A stretch of 64,000 nt of DNA. Source: Pseudomonas fragi. Its GTDB lineage: Bacteria; Pseudomonadota; Gammaproteobacteria; Pseudomonadales; Pseudomonadaceae. A program made the position numbers and the translations under genes. Below, in pieces: positions 44,187 through 53,051 of this stretch (its first letter is position 1; each line of letters opens with the position of its first letter). The notes beneath the pieces were generated by a model. The model was not told the DNA's origin. It searched no databases and saw only the letters and a list, made by a program, of their open reading frames with translations. The DNA lies in NCBI RefSeq assembly GCF_025426255.1, contig NZ_CP104861.1, positions 5,007,001 to 5,071,000 of the forward strand. The letters are read 5' to 3'.

Positions 44187-46394
44187 ATGAAAGCGTTCGG
44201 CAAAATCCTGGGTCTGGTGCTTCTCGGATTGTTGCTGATCATCGTGGCCCTGGGTTTCGCCCTGAGCCATCTGTTCGATCCCAACGACTATAAAGACGAG
44301 ATCCGCCAGATAGCCCGTGACAAAGCCCACATTGAGCTGACCCTCAATGGCGACATCGGCTGGAGCCTCTTTCCCTGGCTAGGCCTGGAGCTGCACGACG
44401 CCAGCGTCGCAACCCTCGCAGCGCCGACCCAGCCTTTTGCCGACCTGCAAATGCTCGGTCTGTCCGTGCGCGTACTGCCGCTGCTGCGCAAAGAAGTGCA
44501 AATGAGCGATGTTCGTGTCGAAGGCCTGAACCTGCGCCTCACTCGCGACAAGGACGGTCACGGCAACTGGCAGGACATCGGCAAGCCAGCATCCGACACC
44601 GCGACGACCGCCAGCACCGAGCCAGCACCGACCAGCAAACCGGACAGCGTCAGCCAACCGCTCAAGCTCGATATCGACAGCCTGACCGTGAACAATGCGC
44701 GGGTTGAGTACAACGACGAGCAAAGCGGCAAGCAATTCAGCGCCGAAAGTATCCAGCTGAGCACCGGCCCGGTTCACGAAGCCACCAGCATCCCGGTCAA
44801 ACTGACCGCCTTTCTGGGCACCAACCAGCCCGTGATGCGGGTCAAAACCGAAGTCGACGGCAAACTGCGTTTTGACCGAGTGCTCAAGCGCTATCAGCTT
44901 GAAGACATGAAAGTCACGGGCGAAGCCTCGGGTGAGCCGCTGCAAGGCAAAACCATGACTTTCGCGGCGCAGGGGCAAATTCTGGTTGATCTGGCTGCCA
45001 ACGTCGCCGAATGGAGCAGTTTGAAGATTTCCGCCAACCAGCTGCGGGCCCTGGGTGAACTCAAGGTCAATAACCTGGACACCACCGCGCAAATCAGCGG
45101 CGGCGTATCGATTGCCCAGCTCGATCTGGCCAGATTTCTCGACAGCATCGGCCACCCGCTGCCTGCAATGGCACCCGAGAGCCTGAGCAAAGTCGAACTG
45201 GTCAGCCGCCTGTCTGGCACACCGACCAGCCTGACCTTTGACGACCTCAACCTGAAAGTCGACGACAGCACCTTTACCGGGCGCATTGCCATTGAGGACT
45301 TCGCCAAACAGGCCGTGCGTGTCCAGCTTAAAGGCGACACGTTCAACGCTGATCGCTACCTGCCGCCTAAATCAGCCGAAGCCAACGGCGCCAGTGCCGC
45401 TCGCCAGGCCGAAGTACAAGGCAGCGAAGCCGACGCACTGGCCGCATCGGGTGACACTCCACTGCCCAATGCACCGACCAAAAGCGGCTGGAGCACGACC
45501 AAGATCATTCCTGTTACCCGCCTCAAGGCGCTCGACCTGAATGCCGATATCAGCTTTGGTCAACTGACCCTGACCCAACTGCCGATCCAGAATGCTGCGC
45601 TCAAGGCCAACAGCAAAGATGGCTTGCTCACCCTCGAAAACCTGAGCGGCAACCTCTACAAAGGTAACTTTGCGGCCAACGGCAGCCTGGACGTGCGGCC
45701 CATGCTGCCACTGGCCAAGCTGCAGACCCGCATCACCAATGTTCCAGTCGAAAAAATCCTGCAAAGCCAAGGTCAAAAACCGCCCGTTACCGGCCTGCTG
45801 ACTCTCAACAGCAACGTCACGGGCAGCGGCAATAGCCAGCGCGCGCTGATTTCCAGCCTCAACGGCACCGCCAACTTTGCCCTCAGCAACGGCGTGCTGC
45901 TCAATGCCAACCTCGAACAGCAGTTGTGCAAGGGCATCTCCACCCTCAATCGCAAAACCCTGAGCGGCGCCCCGCTGGCCAAGGACACTCCCTTCAAGGA
46001 GCTCAAGGGCAGCCTGGTGTTTCGTAACGGCGTGGCCAGCAACCCCGACATGATCGTGCGCATGCCCGGCCTGAGCGTAAAAGGCGATGGCGACATCGAC
46101 CTGCGCGTACTGGGCATGGACTACCGCATTGGTATCACCATCGAAGGCGATACCCGCGCCATGCCGGACCCGGCGTGCCAAGTCGGCAAGAACTTTGTCG
46201 GCATCGAGCTGCCATTGCGTTGCCGTGGCCCGCTGGAGCTTGGCGCCAAGGCCTGCCGCCTGGATAAAGAGGGCCTGGGCAAGGTGGCCGCCAAAGTGGC
46301 GGGCAACAAGCTCAGCGACAAACTTGAAGAGAAACTCGGCGACAAAGTCAGCCCTGAGCTCAAAAACGCTCTCAAGGGGCTGTTCAACCGATGA
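44187..46394 (+). CDS. AsmA family envelope protein
   Basis: 735-residue protein with one N-terminal membrane anchor (ILGLVLLGLLLIIVALGFAL) and a large periplasmic part. The start has the AsmA pattern (DPNDYKDEIRQIARDKAHIELTLNG read in two parts), and the end has the AsmA C-terminal domain (NGTANFALSNGVLLNANLEQ; GDIDLRVLGMDYRIG). Such proteins are now viewed as lipid-transfer or outer-membrane homeostasis factors. It overlaps mutY by four bases (ATGA), the usual Pseudomonas order asmA-mutY-yggX. Confidence 0.9.
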   Translation: MKAFGKILGLVLLGLLLIIVALGFALSHLFDPNDYKDEIRQIARDKAHIELTLNGDIGWSLFPWLGLELHDASVATLAAPTQPFADLQMLGLSVRVLPLLRKEVQMSDVRVEGLNLRLTRDKDGHGNWQDIGKPASDTATTASTEPAPTSKPDSVSQPLKLDIDSLTVNNARVEYNDEQSGKQFSAESIQLSTGPVHEATSIPVKLTAFLGTNQPVMRVKTEVDGKLRFDRVLKRYQLEDMKVTGEASGEPLQGKTMTFAAQGQILVDLAANVAEWSSLKISANQLRALGELKVNNLDTTAQISGGVSIAQLDLARFLDSIGHPLPAMAPESLSKVELVSRLSGTPTSLTFDDLNLKVDDSTFTGRIAIEDFAKQAVRVQLKGDTFNADRYLPPKSAEANGASAARQAEVQGSEADALAASGDTPLPNAPTKSGWSTTKIIPVTRLKALDLNADISFGQLTLTQLPIQNAALKANSKDGLLTLENLSGNLYKGNFAANGSLDVRPMLPLAKLQTRITNVPVEKILQSQGQKPPVTGLLTLNSNVTGSGNSQRALISSLNGTANFALSNGVLLNANLEQQLCKGISTLNRKTLSGAPLAKDTPFKELKGSLVFRNGVASNPDMIVRMPGLSVKGDGDIDLRVLGMDYRIGITIEGDTRAMPDPACQVGKNFVGIELPLRCRGPLELGAKACRLDKEGLGKVAAKVAGNKLSDKLEEKLGDKVSPELKNALKGLFNR

Positions 46395-47458
46395 GAGACG
46401 AGCAATTTTCAACGGCGGTTCTGGACTGGTATGACCGCCACGGCCGCCACGACCTGCCCTGGCAACAGGGCATCACCCCGTACCGGGTGTGGGTCTCGGA
46501 AATCATGTTGCAGCAAACCCAGGTCAGCACTGTGCTGAACTACTTCGACCGATTCATGGCCTCGCTGCCAACGGTCGAAGCCCTGGCTGCGGCACCGGAA
46601 GACGAAGTGCTGCACCTGTGGACCGGCCTCGGCTACTACACCCGTGCACGCAATTTGCAAAAAACCGCCAAAATCGTCGTCGCCGAACATGACGGCGAAT
46701 TCCCCCGTGATGTCGAAAAACTGGTCGAGCTGCCCGGCATCGGTTTATCCACAGCCGGGGCGATTGCGAGCCTGAGCATGGGCCTGCGCGCACCGATCCT
46801 CGACGGCAACGTCAAACGGGTGCTGGCGCGCTATACCGCGCAAGAGGGCTACCCCGGCGAACCCAAGGTCGCCAAACAGCTATGGGCCACCGCTGAGCGC
46901 TTCACCCCCCATGACCGGGTCAACGCCTACACCCAGGCAATGATGGACATGGGCGCCACGCTCTGCACACGCAGCAAGCCCAGCTGCCTGCTGTGCCCGC
47001 TCGAAAGCGGCTGTGAAGCCCACCTGCTGGGCCTGGAGACGCGTTACCCGATCCCCAAACCGCGCAAAACCATCCCGCAAAAACGCACGTTAATGCCGAT
47101 GCTGGCTAACGCCGAGGGCGCTATCCTGCTTTACCGTCGCCCTTCGACCGGTTTGTGGGGCGGACTGTGGAGCCTGCCCGAGCTGGATGACCTGCAAGAC
47201 ATCGAGCATCTGGCGCTACAACACTCGCTGACCCTGGGCGCGCAACACGAATTGCCAGGCCTGACCCATACCTTTAGCCATTTCCAACTGGCCATCGAAC
47301 CTTGGCTGATCCACGTCAATTCGTGCGGCCATCACGTGGCCGAGCCCGACTGGCTCTGGTATAACCTCGCCACCCCGCCGCGCCTGGGCCTTGCCGCCCC
47401 GGTCAAGAAGCTGCTCAAACGCGCAGCCGACCTATTGAACGCTGGAGAGTCGTCATGA
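46391..47458 (+). CDS. mutY: Adenine DNA glycosylase MutY
   Basis: 355-residue repair enzyme removing adenine paired with 8-oxoguanine. The helix-hairpin-helix is VELPGIGLSTAGAIA, the catalytic Asp is in ILDGNVKRVLAR, the [4Fe-4S] cysteines are spaced C-6-C-2-C-5-C (CTRSKPSCLLCPLESGC), and the C-terminal NUDIX-like domain recognises 8-oxoguanine. Overlaps asmA upstream and yggX downstream, each by four bases. It contains a DnaA-box-like TTATCCACA at 46745, using a rare TTA codon. Confidence 0.96.
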   Translation: MRDEQFSTAVLDWYDRHGRHDLPWQQGITPYRVWVSEIMLQQTQVSTVLNYFDRFMASLPTVEALAAAPEDEVLHLWTGLGYYTRARNLQKTAKIVVAEHDGEFPRDVEKLVELPGIGLSTAGAIASLSMGLRAPILDGNVKRVLARYTAQEGYPGEPKVAKQLWATAERFTPHDRVNAYTQAMMDMGATLCTRSKPSCLLCPLESGCEAHLLGLETRYPIPKPRKTIPQKRTLMPMLANAEGAILLYRRPSTGLWGGLWSLPELDDLQDIEHLALQHSLTLGAQHELPGLTHTFSHFQLAIEPWLIHVNSCGHHVAEPDWLWYNLATPPRLGLAAPVKKLLKRAADLLNAGESS

Positions 47459-47727
47459 CCCGCACCATCATCTGCCGCAAGTACAAAGAAGAACTGCCTG
47501 CCCTTGAACGCGCTCCGTTTCCGGGCACCAAAGGCCAGGACATTTTCGAGCACGTTTCGGCCAAGGCCTGGGCTGACTGGCAAAAACACCAGACTTTGCT
47601 GATCAACGAAAAGCGCTTGAACATGATGAACGCTGAAGATCGAAAATATTTGCAGGGCGAAATGGACAAGTTCTTCAGCGGCGAAGAATACGCACAAGCT
47701 GAAGGCTACGTTCCGCCGACCGAATAA
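47455..47727 (+). CDS. yggX: Fe(2+)-trafficking protein YggX
   Basis: 90-residue protein, TRTIICRKYKEELPALERAP at the start and FPGTKGQDIFEHVSAKAW later, typical of YggX, which protects iron-sulfur proteins from oxidative damage. The partnership with MutY, itself an iron-sulfur enzyme, is conserved. Overlaps the mutY stop (ATGA). Confidence 0.95.
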   Translation: MTRTIICRKYKEELPALERAPFPGTKGQDIFEHVSAKAWADWQKHQTLLINEKRLNMMNAEDRKYLQGEMDKFFSGEEYAQAEGYVPPTE

Positions 47728-47792
47728 ACCCCGGATTTAAAGGGTTTGGTCTGTAAGCGACGGTAATAATTAAATATTTTTCAAAAAAGTGT

Positions 47793-47821
47793 TTGACGAG
47801 TTATCGAAAAAGGCTTCTAAT
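47793..47821 (+). promoter_or_regulatory. Sigma-70 promoter of tRNA-Phe
   Basis: TTGACG (47793-47798), a 17-base spacer, TCTAAT (47816-47821), followed by a GC-rich discriminator (GCGCCCC) typical of growth-controlled tRNA promoters. The tRNA begins 11 bases further on. Confidence 0.8.
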
Positions 47822-47831
47822 GCGCCCCGTT

Positions 47832-47907
47832 GCCCAGATAGCTCAGTCGGTAGAGCAGGGGATTGAAAATCCCCGTGTCGGCGGTTCGATTCCGTCTCTG
47901 GGCACCA
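47832..47907 (+). tRNA. tRNA-Phe (anticodon GAA)
   Basis: 76 bases including encoded CCA. The acceptor GCCCAGA pairs with TCTGGGC; D arm GCTCAGTCGGTAGAGC; anticodon loop TTGAAAA within GGGGA/TCCCC; T arm CGGTTCGATTCCG. The discriminator is A. Confidence 0.98.
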
Positions 47908-47949
47908 CATTCAGTTTTGATGTGGTGTTTACACAACATCAAAACAACG

Positions 47950-47978
47950 AAAAACCCGCCTAGTGCGGGTTTTTTTTT
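47950..47978 (+). terminator. Terminator after tRNA-Phe
   Basis: AAAAACCCGC, a short loop, GCGGGT and a run of nine Ts. Confidence 0.9.
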
Positions 47979-48071
47979 GGCCGTGATTTATACCCGGTGG
48001 CGCCACCTCTCTTGGCGATTGCAAAGAGATAGGGTTCAATCCTCTCCTCAGCCTGCAAAGGACACACATTC

Positions 48072-48542
48072 ATGTCATCGCCAAAAAAACAGCAAAAGAA
48101 CGCGCAGCGGGCCAAAACCAAAGCTAAACAGAACCGCGTCGGCAAACCGGCCAAAGCCTCGGCTGACGCACTGATCGACAGTCCGTTCGATGATGTGAAA
48201 ATCGATCTCAGCACGTTCAACTTCCAGGACATTCTCGACAACGGCTTTGACCCGGCCGATTACGATGATCTGTTCCAGGTCATGAAAGGCGCCGAAGCCA
48301 TCAACCTGCAAACCATGTGCGCGGTATTCCTGCAGTACCCGGTACTGGAACTGGTGATCTCGGAAGAGGAAGAAGAACCGGCGACCGACTTCCTGATGGG
48401 CCTGCTGATCGAATACCGCATCGCGGTACATGGCGACGATGAAGACAGCGCCGTGGCCTGGATCGAAACCCCGGCATTCCAGAAGGCCTACGTCGAAGCT
48501 TCTCGCCTGTTGCAGGAACGCAATACCCGGAGCACACACTGA
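48072..48542 (+). CDS. Uncharacterised acidic protein with basic N-terminus
   Basis: 156-residue cytoplasmic protein. Residues 1 to about 40 are strongly basic (SPKKQQKNAQRAKTKAKQNR), suggesting nucleic-acid contact; the rest is acidic (ISEEEEEPATDF) and probably helical. I recognise no domain. GGACACACATTC separates a possible AAAGGA site from the ATG. Its TGA overlaps the likely CTG start of the hydrolase that follows, so the two should be made together. Located after tRNA-Phe. Confidence 0.75.
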   Translation: MSSPKKQQKNAQRAKTKAKQNRVGKPAKASADALIDSPFDDVKIDLSTFNFQDILDNGFDPADYDDLFQVMKGAEAINLQTMCAVFLQYPVLELVISEEEEEPATDFLMGLLIEYRIAVHGDDEDSAVAWIETPAFQKAYVEASRLLQERNTRSTH

Positions 48543-49462
48543 CCGTAGCCCTGATCGAACCTGTCAGCCGGGCATTCACCGAACCCGCTGCTGACGGTTA
48601 CCTGCTGGGCGGTTTTGAGTGGCGCCAGCGCACACCCGACAGTACGCGTGCCGTGGTGGTGGTCAGCGCCGCCACCTCGGTGCGCTGTCAGTACTATTCA
48701 AGGTTCGCCGAATACCTGTTCAGCCACGGCCTGGACGTGATGCTGTTCGACTATCGCGGCATCGGCACCTCACGCATAGGCTCGTTGCGCGGCTTTGAAG
48801 CCAGCTGGTCGGACTGGGGGGCGCTGGACACTGAAGCCATCCTCAAGCGCGCCCAGCGCGAATACCCCGGCCAGCCGGTCGATGTAGTCGGCCACAGCTT
48901 TGGCGGCTGTGCAGCGGGCCTGGCGGCCTCCGGGCAGGCGATTCGCCATCTGGTGACAGTGGGTGCGCAATTTGCCCACTGGCGCGACTACGCGCCAGCA
49001 CAGCGCTGGCAGATGCTCGCCAAATGGCACGGGGTCATGCCGTTGCTGACTCGCGTCTGCGGCTACTTCCCCGGCAAGCGCCTGGGCTGGCTCGAAGACA
49101 CCCCGGCGGGCGTGGTCAGGGACTGGAGCGCCTTCAGCACGCGCTACGAGAAGCTCCCCAGCGCACGCGGCCTTGCCGCCCTGCCCTTTTCTTGCGTTAC
49201 GGCCAAAACCCTCGCCATCAGCTTTAGCGATGATCCTTTTGGCACCGTGGCGGCAATCGAGCGCTTGCTGAGTTACTTCAGCGCCAGCTCACGCACGCAC
49301 CTGCGCATTCAACCGCAAGATATCAACGAAGCAGCCATAGGCCATTTCGCGTTTTTTCACAGCCGCTTTCAAAGCAGCTTGTGGCCGATTGCCTTGCAGT
49401 GGTTGCAGAGCGGGGAATTGGTGAGTGATGTGCCGGGGCGGGTTATCACCCCCGGACAATAA
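48539..49462 (+). CDS. Alpha/beta hydrolase with probable CTG start
   Basis: 307-residue protein with the alpha/beta hydrolase fold: VVVVSAATSVRCQYYSRFA, DVMLFDYRGIGTSR and the nucleophile elbow VVGHSFGG (S120); a late GHFAFF may hold the catalytic His. No ATG, GTG or TTG precedes the conserved N-terminal part except a GTG at 48653 that would cut into the first strand. CTG 48539 has GGAG six bases upstream and shares bases with the TGA of the preceding gene. I therefore place the start there. Substrate unknown. Confidence 0.78.
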   Translation: MTVALIEPVSRAFTEPAADGYLLGGFEWRQRTPDSTRAVVVVSAATSVRCQYYSRFAEYLFSHGLDVMLFDYRGIGTSRIGSLRGFEASWSDWGALDTEAILKRAQREYPGQPVDVVGHSFGGCAAGLAASGQAIRHLVTVGAQFAHWRDYAPAQRWQMLAKWHGVMPLLTRVCGYFPGKRLGWLEDTPAGVVRDWSAFSTRYEKLPSARGLAALPFSCVTAKTLAISFSDDPFGTVAAIERLLSYFSASSRTHLRIQPQDINEAAIGHFAFFHSRFQSSLWPIALQWLQSGELVSDVPGRVITPGQ

Positions 49463-49465
49463 CTC

Positions 49466-49610
49466 GTAGCCGCTGAGGAGCGCAGCAAGGCTGCGATCGA
49501 CTGCGCAGCAGTCGCAAAACCATGCAGCTCGACGTTTCAGATAAACGCTGATACACGGGCTTACGATCGCTTCGCAATCAATCGCAGCCTCGTGCCTCGA
49601 CAGCGGCTAC
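49466..49610. repeat. Long paired inverted repeat (family A variant)
   Basis: GTAGCCGCTGAGGAGCGCAGCAAGGCTGCGATCG faces CGATC...GCAGCCTCG...CAGCGGCTAC over 145 bases, a diverged copy of the family A pair between convergent genes. Confidence 0.7.
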
Positions 49611-49614
49611 AACC

Positions 49615-49860
49615 TCAACACGCAGTACAGCCCTGCGGCTTGAAAATCCGCTCAGTCGACGGCGGGTTATTCGCCAGTTTATTGGCCGGCCGACGTGGTC
49701 GCACCAACAGCTCACCCCCGCAATTAGGACAAAGACCGCCCAGGTTCTGCTCCGTACAGGTTGCGCAAAAGGTGCACTCGAATGAGCAAATCCGTGCTTG
49801 CGCAGAATCAGGTGGCAAGTCGCAATCGCAGCATTCGCAACTAGGGCGTAATTCGAGCAT
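49615..49860 (-). CDS. DUF1272 zinc-ribbon protein
   Basis: 81-residue cysteine-rich protein. Start MLELRPSCECCDCDLPPDS, then ICSFECTFCATC and GLCPNCGGELLVRPRRP, the DUF1272 pattern with several CxxC pairs able to bind zinc. GAGG lies five bases before ATG 49860; a GTG two codons earlier would overlap it. It stands alone between repeats and the divergent nuclease gene. Function unknown. Confidence 0.88.
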   Translation of the reverse strand: MLELRPSCECCDCDLPPDSAQARICSFECTFCATCTEQNLGGLCPNCGGELLVRPRRPANKLANNPPSTERIFKPQGCTAC

Positions 49861-49988
49861 GAACACCTCACATAAGACCGGTAATTTTCATCTTTACATT
49901 TAAGACGCTTCCCGCAAAAAACCAACTGCCAATACAAAATGGCAATGACATCCTCATTAGTTCCTCTGGCTAATGCGCGGCAAAAACA

Positions 49989-51038
49989 ATGAACCCTCCG
50001 CTACCCGCCAACACCCACGATTCAAATCTGGCTCCCCTGCTCACCTCCTTGGGCGATCTGATCCGCCAGGCCCGGCAAAAAGCCTTGCGCCTGGTAGATA
50101 CATTGCAAGTGCAAACCTGCTGGAACATGGGCCGACATATCATCGAGTACGAACAGGCCGGGGCTGCTCGGGCCACTTATGGCAAGCAGCTGCTTTCAAC
50201 ACTGGCCAAATCTCTGACACAAGAATTCGGGAAAGGCTTTGATACCTCCAACCTTCGCTACATGCGGCTTTTCTATCAGGCATTTCCAAAATGTGACGCA
50301 CTGCGTCACGAATTGAGCTGGACCCACTACCGCACCCTGTTACGGGTCGAAAAAGACAGTGCGCGCCAGTGGTACATGAACGAAGCTGCCACATTGAACT
50401 GGTCGACCCGCGCCCTTGAGCGGCAAATCGGGACGCTGTATTACGAACGCCTGCTGGTCAGCCAGGATCGTCCTGCGATCATTCAGGAAGCCGCAGCCAA
50501 TGTACTTCCCCTGAACAAAAGCCCGCGCGAGTTTGTACGCGACCCTGTACTGCTGGAGTTTTTGGGCATGCCGACGGTTGCGGGGCTTTTCGAGACGGGG
50601 CTGGAACAGGCGCTGATCGATCATCTGCAAGGGTTCTTGCTGGAGCTGGGCAAAGGCTTCGCCTTCGTTGCCCGCCAACAGCGCATCAGCACCGAAAGCA
50701 AAGACTTCTATGTGGACCTGGTGTTCTACAACTACCTGCTCAAGTGCTTTGTAATTTTCGACCTCAAACGCGGTGAGCTGACGCATCAGGACATCGGCCA
50801 GATGGACATGTACATACGCCTGTACGACGACCTCAAGCGCGGCCCCGAAGACTGCCCCACCGTGGGCATCATTCTGTGCGCGCAGAAAGATGCCTCGGTG
50901 GTGCGCTACTCGGTGCTGCATGGAAACGAGCAATTGTTCGCCAGTAAATACACATTGGTTCTGCCCACCGAGGAAGAACTGCGCGCCGAACTCGACCGCG
51001 AGCAAGCGCTGGTCGAAGCCTCACACCCTCAGCGCTGA
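49989..51038 (+). CDS. YhcG-type PDDEXK nuclease family protein (DUF1016)
   Basis: 349-residue protein. The N-terminal DUF1016 part has LIRQARQKALRLVDTLQVQ and GRHIIEYEQAGAARATYGK; the middle has LSWTHYRTLLRVE; the C-terminal PDDEXK-like nuclease core has SKDFYVDLVFYNYLLKCFVI (Asp) and FDLKRGELTHQDIGQMDMY (D-x-K and Q). These proteins are common in accessory regions and are sometimes linked with restriction or mobile elements, but no such partner is here. Length is typical. Confidence 0.85.
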   Translation: MNPPLPANTHDSNLAPLLTSLGDLIRQARQKALRLVDTLQVQTCWNMGRHIIEYEQAGAARATYGKQLLSTLAKSLTQEFGKGFDTSNLRYMRLFYQAFPKCDALRHELSWTHYRTLLRVEKDSARQWYMNEAATLNWSTRALERQIGTLYYERLLVSQDRPAIIQEAAANVLPLNKSPREFVRDPVLLEFLGMPTVAGLFETGLEQALIDHLQGFLLELGKGFAFVARQQRISTESKDFYVDLVFYNYLLKCFVIFDLKRGELTHQDIGQMDMYIRLYDDLKRGPEDCPTVGIILCAQKDASVVRYSVLHGNEQLFASKYTLVLPTEEELRAELDREQALVEASHPQR

Positions 51039-51048
51039 TGCCACCCAC

Positions 51049-51082
51049 AAAAAAGGCCGCCATCCCCGAGGATGGCGGCCTT
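51049..51082. terminator. Terminator between the nuclease gene and the permease gene
   Basis: A6, GGCCGCCATC, loop, GATGGCGGCC, TTGCTT. The stem is perfect, the plus-strand T-run short; on the minus strand the run is TTTTTT, so it serves the permease gene best. Confidence 0.8.
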
Positions 51083-51116
51083 GCTTGTGTATTCAACCGC
51101 GAGAGCCGTCCTGGCC

Positions 51117-52508
51117 TCAGTTGAGTACCGTTGCCCCCAGTTTCTCAATGCGTCGACGACGTGCCACTAACAGGCCTGCCGCCACCACCAGAATGCTCAG
51201 CAAACCGGTAGCCATGATTTCAACACGGTGCGCTTCCTGGAACAGCATGATGGTCAAAATGGCCACGATAAATACGATCACCGCCCAGGTCAGGCCCGGG
51301 AACAGCCACATTTTGAACGAGATGTTCTCGCCCAAAGCCATACGCTTTTGACGCATGCGCAGTTGCGACACGGCAATCACCAGGTACACCAGCAACGCAA
51401 TGGCGCCAGAGCTGGCCAGCAGGAACTCGAACACTGCAGCCGGAGCCACGTAGTTGGCGAATACCGCCACAAAAGCTGCGCCGGTAGACATCATCACCGC
51501 CCAGTAAGGCGTGCCAGAGGCGTTGGTGCGCTTGGCCGCAGCCGGTGCGTCGCCGCGCTTGCTCAGGGAGTACAGCATCCGTGAGGAAGTGTAGAGCGCC
51601 GAGTTCAAGCAGCTGGTTACCGCGATCAATACGACGATATCAACGATCAGCTTGGCATTCGGGATGCCCATGCGGTCGAGTACGGTCTGGTAGGAGCCGA
51701 ACTGGGCCAGAGCCGGGTCGTTCCACGGCACCAGGGCCACAACGATGAAAATCGACACCAGGTAGAACAAGCCAATCCGCCAGATCACCGAGTTGGTAGC
51801 CTTGGTGATTTGCTTGCTTGGGTCTTTGGATTCCGCCGCCGCGATGGTGACGATTTCAGTACCCATGAACGAGAACATGGTGGTCAACATGGCCGCCAAC
51901 ACCGCGCCCATGCCGTTGGGCATAAAGCCGATGGTGTCTGACAGATGCGCGACGCCACTGACCTGACTGGTAGGCAGAAAGCCGAAAATCGCCAGCAGAC
52001 CCAAAATGATAAAGCCAATAATCGCCAGCACTTTGACCAACGCAAACCAGAACTCGAACTCGCCGTAGTTCTTGACGCTGAACAAGTTGGTGGCCGTCAG
52101 TAACAGGGTGATGACCAGGGTAAAGACCCAGATCGCCGTGCCGGGGAACCAGGCATGCAGGATCGTGCCGGCAGCGACAGCTTCCAGTGGGATAACCAGT
52201 ACCCAGAACCACCAGTACAGCCAGCCGATGGTGAAACCGGCCCAATGCCCGATGGCACGGTCGGCGTAGGTGGAGAACGAACCGGTGTCAGGAGATGCGA
52301 CGGCCATTTCGGCCAGCATGCGCATCACCAACACCACCAACGTACCAGCGGCGGCGTAAGCCAGCAGTACAGCGGGACCCGCTTGTGCAATCGCGTGTCC
52401 TGAGCCGACAAACAAACCGGCGCCGATAACACCGGCAATCGACAGCATGGTCACATGCCGTGGCTTTAGCCCTTGTTCCAGACCGTTAGAGGATTGCGTA
52501 TTGCTCAT
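51117..52508 (-). CDS. gabP: Amino-acid permease, GABA permease-like (APC family)
   Basis: 463-residue carrier with about twelve transmembrane helices. Signatures of the amino-acid transporter group: LKPRHVTMLSIAGVIGAGLF, AAGTLVVLVMRMLAEMAVA, and FSFMGTEIVTIAAAESKDP. GabP of E. coli shows the same layout, but no gabD or gabT is adjacent, so the substrate could be another amino acid. Single-gene unit with its own terminator. Confidence 0.82.
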   Translation of the reverse strand: MSNTQSSNGLEQGLKPRHVTMLSIAGVIGAGLFVGSGHAIAQAGPAVLLAYAAAGTLVVLVMRMLAEMAVASPDTGSFSTYADRAIGHWAGFTIGWLYWWFWVLVIPLEAVAAGTILHAWFPGTAIWVFTLVITLLLTATNLFSVKNYGEFEFWFALVKVLAIIGFIILGLLAIFGFLPTSQVSGVAHLSDTIGFMPNGMGAVLAAMLTTMFSFMGTEIVTIAAAESKDPSKQITKATNSVIWRIGLFYLVSIFIVVALVPWNDPALAQFGSYQTVLDRMGIPNAKLIVDIVVLIAVTSCLNSALYTSSRMLYSLSKRGDAPAAAKRTNASGTPYWAVMMSTGAAFVAVFANYVAPAAVFEFLLASSGAIALLVYLVIAVSQLRMRQKRMALGENISFKMWLFPGLTWAVIVFIVAILTIMLFQEAHRVEIMATGLLSILVVAAGLLVARRRRIEKLGATVLN

Positions 52509-53051
52509 TGGGACTACCTTTCATTGAAGCCATTCCGAGCACCCGCGTTGACTTTCGTAAAAAGTAACCAACGGGGCGTTTAGAATCCTTTACGCAATAA
52601 ATGAGCCAGAATGTGACAAGTGCACGGTTTTCGCGGCCTGCAACGATTCCTGCCCCCAACTGCAACCTATTGAGAGTAATGGCTTTTTGCCAATTCGTTA
52701 CCGTAACACTCAGTTACATGGGTCTCAGCGCACCAAAAATACCCAAAATTGCCCATATAGCCCAAAAGCGGTGCGCATCTTTAACCTTTAGTAGGTTCGC
52801 GCTTCCAACACCGGGCCAAAGCTGGCAACATCGCGACCTTTTTTAAGCGACACCTGTCTGGCCGAACGGCGAAATACAGGGTCGGTTGTTGTCGGCGCGA
52901 CACTCTGCTGTAGCGATGCGACAAACTGCCACCCTCGCGTCTTTTGTGTCTTCAGGGCGGCTGGTTGCCTCTGCAACCCTATGCTAGCTTGGCCTGCGCC
53001 AGGAAGGCCGCCCAACAGCAGGATCGCACCCGAACACAATGAGGAACGCAC
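52509..53051. other. Gene-free gap between permease and ABC operon
   Basis: 543 bases. A small palindrome GTTACCGTAAC lies near 52698-52708 and could be an operator. Short open frames here lack ribosome-binding sites and family features. GAGGAACG precedes the downstream ATG. Nothing else is supported. Confidence 0.35.

Noticed and set aside
52601..52846. 81-codon frame in the gap before the ABC operon
   Set aside because: No ribosome-binding site or family resemblance; it reads through likely promoter DNA.
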